Source of the DNA: Gammaproteobacteria bacterium
Lineage (GTDB): Bacteria > Pseudomonadota > Gammaproteobacteria > QZLD01
DNA: 54,275 nt
NCBI GenBank assembly: GCA_004796365.1
Contig: QZLE01000162.1
Coordinates: 1 to 54,275, forward strand
Direction: 5' to 3'
The position numbers and the translations under genes are program-made. Shown piece after piece: positions 36,401-42,509 of the stretch (positions within the stretch are counted from its first letter, which is position 1; each line of letters starts with the position of its first letter). Under the pieces are notes generated by a model that worked only from the letters and a program-made list of their open reading frames with translations, had not been told where the DNA came from and did not search any database.

Positions 36401-37323
36401 ATATCGCGTTCGCCCGGAAGGAATACCAGGATATCACCGCTACTAATTCTACCAAGCTCGCTCACGGCATCATCAATCCCCTGCAGCTGATCTTTGTCAT
36501 CCATATCCGGATCTTCATGATATAGTGGACGATAACGGGTCTCAACCGGATAGGTTCTGCCGGATACTTCGATAATCGGTGCATCATCAAAGTGTTTGGA
36601 AAAGCTCTCTGGATCAATGGTAGCCGAGGTTATTATTACCTTAAGATCGGGGCGCTTCGGTAGTAACTGTTTCAGATACCCCAGAAGAAAATCGATATTC
36701 AAGCTGCGCTCATGCGCCTCGTCGATAATAATGGTGTCGTATTCATTCAAAAAACGGTCGGTCTGAGTCTCTGCCAAAAGGATACCGTCTGTCATCAGTT
36801 TGACCAGGCTCTCCTTTTTTACTTGATCGGAAAAGCGCACCTTAAAACCAATCTGATTTCCAAGTTCAACATTAAGCTCTTCCGCAATGCGTTTGGAAAC
36901 ACTGCGTGCAGCAATTCTACGCGGCTGAGTGTGACCTATCTTGCCGTTAATGCCTCTGCCAATCTCAAGGCAGATCTTTGGAAGCTGCGTGGTTTTACCA
37001 GATCCAGTTTCACCACAAATAATCACCACCTGATTGCCTTTAATTAGCTCAGATATTTCAGATCTTTTGTCACTTACAGGAAGAGATTCATCATAGCTAA
37101 TCTCTGGAACAGACTTTGTGCGTTTCTCTAGAGACTCTTTAGAAAGCTCAATTTCAAAACTAAGTTTTTCAAAACCTTGATCAATTGGTTTATTCTCTTT
37201 TAACCTTCGCTCCAAGCCATGAAGTCGTTTTTTAAAGCCAAAACGATCTGCAAAGATACATTTCTGTATCTCTTTTTTTAGGGCCTGTAGTTGCGCAGGT
37301 GCGTTTTCCAATGATTCAACCAA
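33430..37323 (-). CDS. hrpA: ATP-dependent RNA helicase HrpA (DEAH box)
   Basis: 1,297 residues, matching the 1,300 of E. coli HrpA, which rescues stalled ribosomes by acting on mRNA. Motifs in order: I GETGSGKTTQLP (104-111 core), Ia TQPRRIAARSV, II DEAH (201-204), III SATID, V TNVAETSLTVPG, VI QRMGRCGR, then the OB-fold and the long HrpA-specific C-terminal domain (DUF3418) ending IIKKI. The N-terminal KKRLHGLERRL matches the E. coli start region. No ATG exists in this stretch; the frame begins with TTG at 37323. Single gene, divergent from the GNAT gene at 37485. Confidence 0.95.
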   Translation of the reverse strand: MVESLENAPAQLQALKKEIQKCIFADRFGFKKRLHGLERRLKENKPIDQGFEKLSFEIELSKESLEKRTKSVPEISYDESLPVSDKRSEISELIKGNQVVIICGETGSGKTTQLPKICLEIGRGINGKIGHTQPRRIAARSVSKRIAEELNVELGNQIGFKVRFSDQVKKESLVKLMTDGILLAETQTDRFLNEYDTIIIDEAHERSLNIDFLLGYLKQLLPKRPDLKVIITSATIDPESFSKHFDDAPIIEVSGRTYPVETRYRPLYHEDPDMDDKDQLQGIDDAVSELGRISSGDILVFLPGERDIREAADFLRKSQPTAEIVPLFARLSPAEQMKVFAPHGGRRIVLATNVAETSLTVPGIKYVIDTGRARISRYSYRTKVQRLPIEQVSQASANQRMGRCGRVSSGVCIRLYSEDDFLNQSEFTQPEILRTNLASVILQMKFLRLGNIEDFPFVEPPDSRYINDGYRLLQELGAVDINNEITKVGRILATFPVDPRISRILLAAAENNCLHELLIIGSALGTQDPRDRPFERQGAADEAHRQFNTELSDFQFYQNLWNEYHKQNKQLSQNKLRKWCKENFISYLRMREWIDVYKQLKQQVCDHKFKINEQPAEYESIHRSLLAGLLGNVAVVTDRNEYTGARNNKLRIFPGSTLVKKQPKWIMASELIETSNLFASTVAKIEPQWIEQVGAHLCKHHYFEPHWEKKRGQVIAFDRVTLYGLTINPKKKVNFGQLDPVTAREVFIRSALVNQDIDLRAVFFRKNRETLEEINLLESKSRRKDILVDEDRIFDFYDERIPSQINSKAALEKWLKKADDKTLNSLVMTKDELMKHAAEDVTEEQFPDRIILDDIPFMLDYHFEPGHPRDGVTITAPLVTLNQISQEQLNWLVPGMLEEKLIHLIKALPKKARKNFVPVPEFAKALMECALPQDKQGAMLSFISRELKRMTGVEVSRDMWQEVQIPPHLLMNIRVVDENGKLLGAGRDLIKLQRDFAMQIKLALNAEVDSPFERDDIKGWDFDELPKELEVNRGGVLINAFPAIVVHGDIISLKLMFDREHAIQRSKEGLLRLLQIRFKEQARYINKNIPNFERMALYYTAIGKKEELRNDITDAVFEKVFISDKELPRSKCEYELLCENNKAELIPVLNRIAAVAEKALASAHKLRKSLKGCVNLSFVKIYQEIDAQLTSLIYSGFISATPIEWLEHLPRFINALEVRAEKLEYDPKRDAQWMNEVFPFAEQYQKLLQEYGDIKEVVQLRWMLEEFRVSVFAQELKTSIPVSAKRIEKQIGIIKKI

Positions 37324-37484
37324 ATAATTTGAAACGGGGAACTATACACAATTAAGAGATCAATCTCTATTCACCATAGGCAGATTTACAGATATGTATC
37401 CATTTATTCAAAATATTCTTAACTTGTAGGTTACTATAGATTAATGTATTTACTTTCAATCAAATGATACCCAGATATTTTTCT

Positions 37485-37985
37485 ATGAACATCGAAATCA
37501 AAGAAGTAAAAGAACTTTCGCAGATCGAATCTGTAGCAATACTTGCTGATGAAATATGGACTGAACACTACACATCTATCATCGGATCAGACCAAGTCAG
37601 ATACATGGTAGATAAGTTTCAAAGCAATAAAGCTATTTCTGCACAAATTGACGATGGCTGCAATTATTATCTTGCTTACATTAATGGCGATCCTGTCGGC
37701 TATATCACACTAATCATAGATAACACCAAGCATGAAGTCATGATTAGTAAGATTTATGTAAAAAGCAAGATAAGAAAAAATGGTATTGGGCAAAAATTTA
37801 TTGAGCTAGCGGAAAGCGAATGCAAAAGAAATAACCATACAAAGATATGGCTAACTGTTAATCGTTTTAATACAACTTCAATAGACTGGTACAAAAAACA
37901 GGGCTTTTCTGTTATTAACGAGATAAAAAAAGATATAGGTAACGGGTTTGTGATGGACGATTATGTTATGGAAAAGATTTTTTAA
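37485..37985 (+). CDS. GNAT-family N-acetyltransferase
   Basis: About 166 residues from MNIEIKEVKEL; an earlier in-frame ATG at 37464 adds seven residues and neither start has a clear ribosome site. GNAT features: ISKIYVKSKIRKNGIGQKFIELAE contains strand beta-4 and the acetyl-CoA pyrophosphate loop R/Q-x-x-G-x-G/A (RKNGIGQK), followed by IWLTVNRFNTTSIDWYKKQGF, the beta-5/alpha-4 region common in small-molecule or protein acetyltransferases. Substrate unknown. Close to a bacteriohemerythrin gene 47 bp downstream, without an obvious functional link. Confidence 0.85.
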   Translation: MNIEIKEVKELSQIESVAILADEIWTEHYTSIIGSDQVRYMVDKFQSNKAISAQIDDGCNYYLAYINGDPVGYITLIIDNTKHEVMISKIYVKSKIRKNGIGQKFIELAESECKRNNHTKIWLTVNRFNTTSIDWYKKQGFSVINEIKKDIGNGFVMDDYVMEKIF

Positions 37986-38032
37986 CTCTTTGTGCTAAAT
38001 TCTATCTATAGTCAATCTTTAGGGAGAAAAAT

Positions 38033-38440
38033 ATGGCTTTGATGGAATGGAACGACAATATGAGCGTGGGTCTGGAAACTGCAGATATTCACCACAAAAA
38101 ACTTGTCAGCATGGTTAACTCTTTACATGAGGCGATGCTAAAAGGGGAAACCAAAGAAGTACTTGCCAAGATTTTACATGCATTAATTGTATATACCGAA
38201 AAACACTTCGAATACGAAGAGGGATTATTTAAAACAAATAACTACCCTGATTATGACTCGCACAAGCGTGAACACGATGAATTAACTGCTCAAGTAAAGT
38301 CCCTTAATGATGAGTTCAACTCGGGAAGTATTTCTCTTAGTATCGAGGTAATGACTTTCCTGAAAAACTGGCTTACTGAACATATCATGGATTCAGACAT
38401 GAAGGCTGGAAAATACCTGAATAGCAAGGGTGTTCATTAA
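38033..38440 (+). CDS. Bacteriohemerythrin
   Basis: 135 residues, the standard single-domain size. A four-helix bundle that binds O2 at a non-heme di-iron site. The ligand set can be read directly: H21 (DIHHKKL), H58 and E62 (EKHFEYEE), H77 and H81 (SHKREHDEL), H117 and D122 (WLTEHIMDSD). Roles known for the family are oxygen storage or delivery and oxygen sensing in microaerobic bacteria. ATG at 38033 with AGGGAG 7 nt upstream. It converges with the ORP-like operon, whose iron-sulfur ATPases would profit from oxygen control; that link is inference. Confidence 0.95.
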   Translation: MALMEWNDNMSVGLETADIHHKKLVSMVNSLHEAMLKGETKEVLAKILHALIVYTEKHFEYEEGLFKTNNYPDYDSHKREHDELTAQVKSLNDEFNSGSISLSIEVMTFLKNWLTEHIMDSDMKAGKYLNSKGVH

Positions 38441-38451
38441 CGCTAACTTTC

Positions 38452-38472
38452 TTGGGGGCTATCTGCCCCCAA
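38452..38472. terminator. Hairpin between convergent genes
   Basis: TTGGGGGC and GCCCCCAA with a five-base loop, 11 bp after the hemerythrin stop and 20 bp from the end of the MBL gene. No long T run follows, so termination strength is uncertain. Confidence 0.55.
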
Positions 38473-38492
38473 TACCGCTTTATTACTAATCT

Positions 38493-39344
38493 CTAAATAT
38501 TTATCTCCATACCAGCGTAACCTAGCTGTAGCATCTCCCCCATCTCCAGCTGCATCAATCTGATAGCATTATCACCCGTGCAGTGACAGGGAACTATCTT
38601 TGCAACCCCAAAGTTACCAAATACCTCAATAGTCCGACTGATCCTTTCCTGTGTGGCATTAACCAGATGAAGCCCACCAATAACCATGTATATATTTTTA
38701 CTAAACAGTGCCTTTACATGATCCATGGTATTCACTATGCCTGAATGGCAGCAGCCGGTTAAAATCACCAGCCCTTTATCTGTATCCATACATACAGACT
38801 GATCATCATAGATAATATCTACAGCTTCCTTTTGCTTGTCTAAATAAAATGGTCCGCCAGTATCCTCATAGGTGTTATTTCTTGGTATCTCACCGGTAAT
38901 AAATACTTTTTCAGATACCTGCACCATATCTGTTGATATTATTTTCTGCTCATCCGGCAGTGAATGGATAGCTTCAAGCTGCTGCTGTTTGATAGATATA
39001 TCTCTTGCTTCAACTCCCGGGTGTATCGAATATCTTGTTTCAAAGATATCCGGGTGGGCATATATATCTATCGCTTTTGATTGTGAAACTATCTCATCTA
39101 TGGAACCTGTATGGTCATAATGACCATGGCTTAATATAAGTTTATTGATTTGAGATAGAGGCACTTTGAATTTAGCCAGGTTGTGCTTAAAGGCATCACC
39201 CTGACCGCAGTCAAACAGTATCTTTTGATTACCGTCATCTATCAATACCGAGAAACCATGCTCTGACAAATATCCATCACTGGCGTTATTATCAACTACG
39301 ATTTTCAGACTTATACCGTTATCAAGCATAATCAATTCTCTCAT
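38493..39344 (-). CDS. MBL-fold metallohydrolase of the ORP-like operon
   Basis: About 283 residues. ILSHGHYDHTGSID is the HxHxDH metal motif of the metallo-beta-lactamase fold, with VLIDDGNQKILFDCGQG before it, LTGCCHSGIVNT and GGLHL later, and PCHCTGDNAI near the end. This pattern is that of the family annotated as 7,8-dihydropterin-6-methyl-4-(ribofuranosyl)aminobenzene 5'-phosphate synthase, but the real reaction in such operons is unknown. The frame is open to a GTG at 39362 that overlaps the upstream gene; ATG at 39344 lies 8 nt after that gene's stop. Last gene of the operon. Confidence 0.85.
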   Translation of the reverse strand: MRELIMLDNGISLKIVVDNNASDGYLSEHGFSVLIDDGNQKILFDCGQGDAFKHNLAKFKVPLSQINKLILSHGHYDHTGSIDEIVSQSKAIDIYAHPDIFETRYSIHPGVEARDISIKQQQLEAIHSLPDEQKIISTDMVQVSEKVFITGEIPRNNTYEDTGGPFYLDKQKEAVDIIYDDQSVCMDTDKGLVILTGCCHSGIVNTMDHVKALFSKNIYMVIGGLHLVNATQERISRTIEVFGNFGVAKIVPCHCTGDNAIRLMQLEMGEMLQLGYAGMEINI

Positions 39345-39351
39345 CAAGCTA

Positions 39352-39690
39352 TCAGTGATCACATGTATTAGCCCCTGATACTAATGTTTTATCCAGCAGT
39401 GACTTTACAAGATTCTGCGGAGTCTCAACCGGAGCACCTACAATCACTTCAATATTTTTGTCCTGAAACAGCTGCTGTGCTCTTGACCCCATACCTCCGG
39501 CAATAATGATCGCCACATTTTTTTCATTTAACCAGCGCGGTAATAAACCAGGTTCATGCGGAGGAGCATCAATGATCTCTTCACCAATTATACTTTTGTC
39601 TTCAGTATTAACCTCTACAAGGACAAATTGATCACAATGCCCAAAGTGGATACATAGTTTCTCTTCTCTTACAGGTATAGCTACTTTCAT
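39352..39690 (-). CDS. NifX/NifB-like (dinitrogenase Fe-Mo cofactor family) small protein
   Basis: 112 residues of the family that includes NifX, the C-terminal part of NifB and the orange protein of sulfate reducers. Seen: MKVAIPVREEKLCIHFGHCDQFVLVEV at the start (strand, then HFGHC), IDAPPHEPGLLPRWL, the glycine-rich turn AGGMGSRAQQLF and IVGAPVETPQNLV. These proteins carry or scaffold metal-sulfur clusters. AGGAG lies 6 nt before the ATG. Third NifX/ORP-type gene of the operon, between the second MinD-type ATPase and the MBL protein. No nitrogenase genes are present, so a role in FeMo-cofactor synthesis is unlikely. Confidence 0.88.
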   Translation of the reverse strand: MKVAIPVREEKLCIHFGHCDQFVLVEVNTEDKSIIGEEIIDAPPHEPGLLPRWLNEKNVAIIIAGGMGSRAQQLFQDKNIEVIVGAPVETPQNLVKSLLDKTLVSGANTCDH

Positions 39691-39720
39691 GTTATCTCCT
39701 TTGATTATTTAGTCATGTGT

Positions 39721-40593
39721 TTATTGTTCAACCCAGTTCTTTACGTTAAACCAGATATTCTCAATCTCTTTAATACATTTACTGTTACCATATTCGACTA
39801 TTGATTTACCCTGAATCTGCGCATCTACCATGCTCTGGTCGCTGGATATTTTTCCAACATATTTAGCTTTTGAACCAAAGCAGATCTTTTTTATCTTGCG
39901 TGCATTATCCGGATTTATATCGTACCGATTCACCGCTACCAATGTTTCGATACCGAAATGGTCTGTTAACTCCAGAGCTCGGTTAAGATCGTGTATGCCT
40001 GACATGGTTGGTTCGGTAATAACTAATACACAATCTGCCCCACTTATTGATGCAATAACAGGGCACCCGATCCCGGGAGGACCATCTACCAGAATCAGAT
40101 TTTTACCATTTTCCTGCGCACATTTTTTGGCTTCTTCTTTAATTAATGAAACCAGGCGCCCTGAATTCTCAGCCGCTATTCCAAGCTTTGCGTGGATCAT
40201 TGGTCCATATTTTGTTTTTGATTTGAACCACTCTCCACAGTCCCGAGGCTGAAAGTCTATTGCACCAGCTGGGCATAAAAAATCACATAATCCACACCCC
40301 TCACACATGGCACTGTCAACCTTCCATGTACCATCAACTGAGCGAATTGCCCCAAATTTGCAGTGCTTAACGCAAATACCACAGTTTTTACATTGATCCT
40401 GTTTTATTGCAGCAAGTTTTCCGCTTATAAAGCGTTCTCTCTTTTCAACCTCTGGGCTTAGCAGTATATGCAGGTCTGCAGCATCTACATCACAATCAAC
40501 TATAACGCTGTTTTGCGCAAGTGCTGTAAGGGAGGCAGTTATACTGGTCTTTCCAGTTCCACCCTTACCACTGATAATTACTATCTCTTTCAT
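39721..40593 (-). CDS. MinD/Mrp-type ATPase with [4Fe-4S] ferredoxin insert, copy 2
   Basis: 290 residues. The deviant Walker A GKGGTGKTSI at the N terminus and VDGPPGIGCPVIAS (Walker B/switch) place it in the MinD/Mrp P-loop group. Inserted after strand 2 are two ferredoxin motifs, CKNCGICVKHC and CEGCGLCDFLCPAG, each able to hold a [4Fe-4S] cluster. Such paired proteins are part of the ORP gene clusters of anaerobes and are thought to handle clusters or to link to cell division; neither is shown here. ATG at 40593. It lies 60 bp after its paralogue, so they may form a heterodimer. Confidence 0.91.
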   Translation of the reverse strand: MKEIVIISGKGGTGKTSITASLTALAQNSVIVDCDVDAADLHILLSPEVEKRERFISGKLAAIKQDQCKNCGICVKHCKFGAIRSVDGTWKVDSAMCEGCGLCDFLCPAGAIDFQPRDCGEWFKSKTKYGPMIHAKLGIAAENSGRLVSLIKEEAKKCAQENGKNLILVDGPPGIGCPVIASISGADCVLVITEPTMSGIHDLNRALELTDHFGIETLVAVNRYDINPDNARKIKKICFGSKAKYVGKISSDQSMVDAQIQGKSIVEYGNSKCIKEIENIWFNVKNWVEQ

Positions 40594-40653
40594 GACTTAA
40601 TCATCTCTTTCATTTCAAGATCTTTTAAACTCACCTTTTATGCCTGATACTGC

Positions 40654-41517
40654 TTATACAGCCTGACCGCAGTGGCGGAAGAATATTTTCTGCAAAGCCA
40701 TCTTTAGCTGCGCCTGAATCTCTGGGATTTCATTTAGTATGTTTTTCCCCTCTGAGTATTGCTGTGCAATTTCCGGCATTGAATCTATCTGTGTAAGAAT
40801 TTCTATCTGCTCATAGTTACAGTAATCAGCGACATCGCTATTCCCGATATTGGCTTTATTAATGATCACTCCAAATGGCAAACCAAGCTTGCGTAAGGTA
40901 TCGACCGCTATCTTCAGGTCATTTAATCCAAATGGCGTTGGTTCTGTAACAAGTATCACAAAGTCAGAACCGTCAACCGCTGTGATCATTGGACACGATG
41001 CCCCTGGCGGGCAATCAATAATATTTACCCTGCTATCCTTTATCCCTTTTTTCACCTCTTTAATTAACGGGGGGGACATGGTTCTGCCTATCTCCAGAGT
41101 TCCAGATACGACCTTTATCACATTACCGGTTTTTGTTAAGTGCTTTCCTTTATTAATACGCCCGATTTGAAATGGCGCAGATGTAATAGCCTCATTAGGG
41201 CAAACAAAATAACATCCGCCACAGTCATGACACATCTCATCCATAACCACTGTTGTGTCTGCAATTCTCATCAGTGCATTAAACTGACAAAACTTTTCGC
41301 AAGCACCGCAGCCAATACATTGCTCACTCTCTATCCGTGGCACTTCTGTAAAAAAGTCATTGGTTACAGTAAATTTAGGCTTCAAGAAAATCAGGCCGTT
41401 TGGTTCTTCAACATCGCAGTCGTAATAGCTGACATTTGTATTGGCAGCAACCGCAAGCGCCGTTGAGATTGTGGTTTTCCCTGTTCCGCCCTTTCCTGAT
41501 GCTATAGATAAAATCAA
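40654..41517 (-). CDS. MinD/Mrp-type ATPase with [4Fe-4S] ferredoxin insert, copy 1
   Basis: 287 residues, paralogue of the following gene. Walker A GKGGTGKTTIS, switch region IIDCPPGASCPMI, and two ferredoxin motifs CIGCGACEKFC and CHDCGGCYFVCPN. The frame starts with TTG at 41517; GAGG 8 nt upstream supports it and there is no ATG nearby. Copy 1 starts 36 bp after the 116-residue NifX-like gene. Compared with copy 2 the insert and nucleotide motifs are intact in both, so neither looks like a degenerate partner. Confidence 0.91.
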   Translation of the reverse strand: MILSIASGKGGTGKTTISTALAVAANTNVSYYDCDVEEPNGLIFLKPKFTVTNDFFTEVPRIESEQCIGCGACEKFCQFNALMRIADTTVVMDEMCHDCGGCYFVCPNEAITSAPFQIGRINKGKHLTKTGNVIKVVSGTLEIGRTMSPPLIKEVKKGIKDSRVNIIDCPPGASCPMITAVDGSDFVILVTEPTPFGLNDLKIAVDTLRKLGLPFGVIINKANIGNSDVADYCNYEQIEILTQIDSMPEIAQQYSEGKNILNEIPEIQAQLKMALQKIFFRHCGQAV

Positions 41518-41553
41518 TGTACTATCCTCTGCCTACTTTTTTCTCCAACCAGA

Positions 41554-41904
41554 CTAAAGAGCCTGCTCCCTTGTAATTTTTTCCAGATTGCCAAGCAGCT
41601 GCTGGCTAATCGCCTCTTTAACCGTAATTTCATCACTTACAAACATCTCGACAGATGAGCCTTCCAGCAAATTAAATGCTTTGGGGCCGAATCTTCCTGA
41701 TATAAGCACATCTGCCCCGCTGTTTATAACAGTCTTTGCAGCCTGAACACCTGCGCCCTGAGCTGCATTTAGGTTGACAGCATTATCAACCACATTAAAG
41801 TTATCCTTTTCTGTGTCGAATAAGATAAACATCGGAGCTCTGCCAAATCTTGGGTTTACCCTTGAATCCAAATCACCACTATCAGCTGTTACTGCTATAA
41901 TCAT
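41554..41904 (-). CDS. NifX/ORP-like small protein
   Basis: 116 residues from MIIAVTADSGDLDSRVNPRFGRAP; RVNPRFGRAPMF is the family motif of the orange protein/NifX group, and QGAGVQAAKTVINSGADVLISGRFGPKAF the conserved C-terminal half. AGGAG 6 nt before the ATG at 41904 decides the start; a longer frame begins only with GTG at 41955. The ATG lies 23 bp inside the preceding gene, so translation is coupled. Of the three NifX-type proteins here this one looks closest to ORP, which carries a Mo-Cu sulfide cluster in Desulfovibrio; cluster content here is unknown. Confidence 0.88.
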   Translation of the reverse strand: MIIAVTADSGDLDSRVNPRFGRAPMFILFDTEKDNFNVVDNAVNLNAAQGAGVQAAKTVINSGADVLISGRFGPKAFNLLEGSSVEMFVSDEITVKEAISQQLLGNLEKITREQAL

Positions 41905-42304
41905 TACAATCTCCTCGGCTTTTACACCTTTTGGCTTCACTGTTATGCGCTTCACTTTGGCGGCAACATTTACGCGCCGGCATTAAAAACTCTTCACTTT
42001 GCTCCAATGTATTACTAACCCATGCATTACCAACTTTGGATACATCACCACATATAAATGAGATCACATGAATATTATTCAGGCAGGCAACGTGATGCGC
42101 TTTGCGTGATATCGCTCCACACACGATATTGGTTACACCAAGCTGTTTGATAATTTCAAACTTGTCATTAAGGCAATTAGCCTGAATATCTACCTGTTTA
42201 AAGTTGGCACTACCAAGCTCATCCGGCTCTACTAAAAAAGCCGACCTGGAAACATCAAATACTGGTGCAACCTTAAAATTCCAAGCTGGTAATAACATTT
42301 TCAT
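41882..42304 (-). CDS. NifX/ORP-like protein with Cys-rich tail
   Basis: 140 residues, first gene of the ORP-like operon. The core LPAWNFKVAPVFDVSRSAFLVE, then IKQLGVTNIVCGAISRKAHH, follows the NifX/ORP layout but is more divergent. The last 30 residues hold four cysteines (CC at about 113-114, C127, C133) and many charged residues, a possible metal or cluster site. This tail is encoded where the next gene's ribosome site lies and overlaps it by 23 bp. ATG at 42304 has GAGGAAA 5 nt upstream. Confidence 0.82.
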   Translation of the reverse strand: MKMLLPAWNFKVAPVFDVSRSAFLVEPDELGSANFKQVDIQANCLNDKFEIIKQLGVTNIVCGAISRKAHHVACLNNIHVISFICGDVSKVGNAWVSNTLEQSEEFLMPARKCCRQSEAHNSEAKRCKSRGDCNDYSSNS

Positions 42305-42327
42305 AAAGATTTCCTCTGTTTATAGAT

Positions 42328-42343
42328 AGAAATATTCATGCCA
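42328..42343 (-). promoter_or_regulatory. Candidate sigma-54 promoter of the ORP-like operon
   Basis: On the minus strand TGGCAT, then GAATA, then TTTCT: the -24 GG and the -12 C are in the correct spacing for TGGCAC-N5-TTGCW, with one mismatch at the -12 G. Transcription would begin near 42317, only about 12 nt before the first ATG and just at the ribosome site, which weakens the case. Confidence 0.4.
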
Positions 42344-42397
42344 AAACTTTATACGGCAGCAATTTTCATTATAGAAGATTGAATATAAAGGACTTAA

Positions 42398-42414
42398 TAC
42401 TAGTTAAACTAGTA
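42398..42414. promoter_or_regulatory. Perfect palindrome between enhancer and promoter
   Basis: TACTAGTT, A, AACTAGTA: 8-bp arms round one base, in the 205-bp gap before the ORP-like operon. Possible operator for a second regulator. Confidence 0.45.
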
Positions 42415-42442
42415 CATCTATATGGAGGAAAAAGAGAACTAA

Positions 42443-42495
42443 TTGCACAACTGCAACCTTTTATTGCAATAAATGACTGCACATCTGCAGTCATT
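42443..42495. promoter_or_regulatory. Two enhancer-like inverted repeats TGCACAWCTGCA
   Basis: Site A (42443-42456) is TTGCA-CAAC-TGCAA; site B (42472-42495) has ten-base arms AATGACTGCA and TGCAGTCATT round CATC. Both share the core TGCACAWCTGCA, differing at one of 12 positions; centres are 34 bp apart. They lie 107 and 141 bp upstream of the sigma-54-like element and immediately after the sigma-54 activator gene, as expected for upstream activator sites. Confidence 0.65.
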
Positions 42496-42509
42496 GCAAA
42501 AATCAGCAG

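Noticed and set aside
39352..41904. Nitrogenase cofactor genes
   Set aside because: NifX-type proteins occur, but no nifHDK, nifE/N or nifB radical-SAM domain is present; the neighbours fit an ORP-type cluster.
42443..42500. Rho-independent terminator of the sigma-54 activator gene
   Set aside because: The inverted repeats have 4-base loops but no T run follows on the minus strand, and the same 12-base core occurs twice. Protein-binding sites explain this better.
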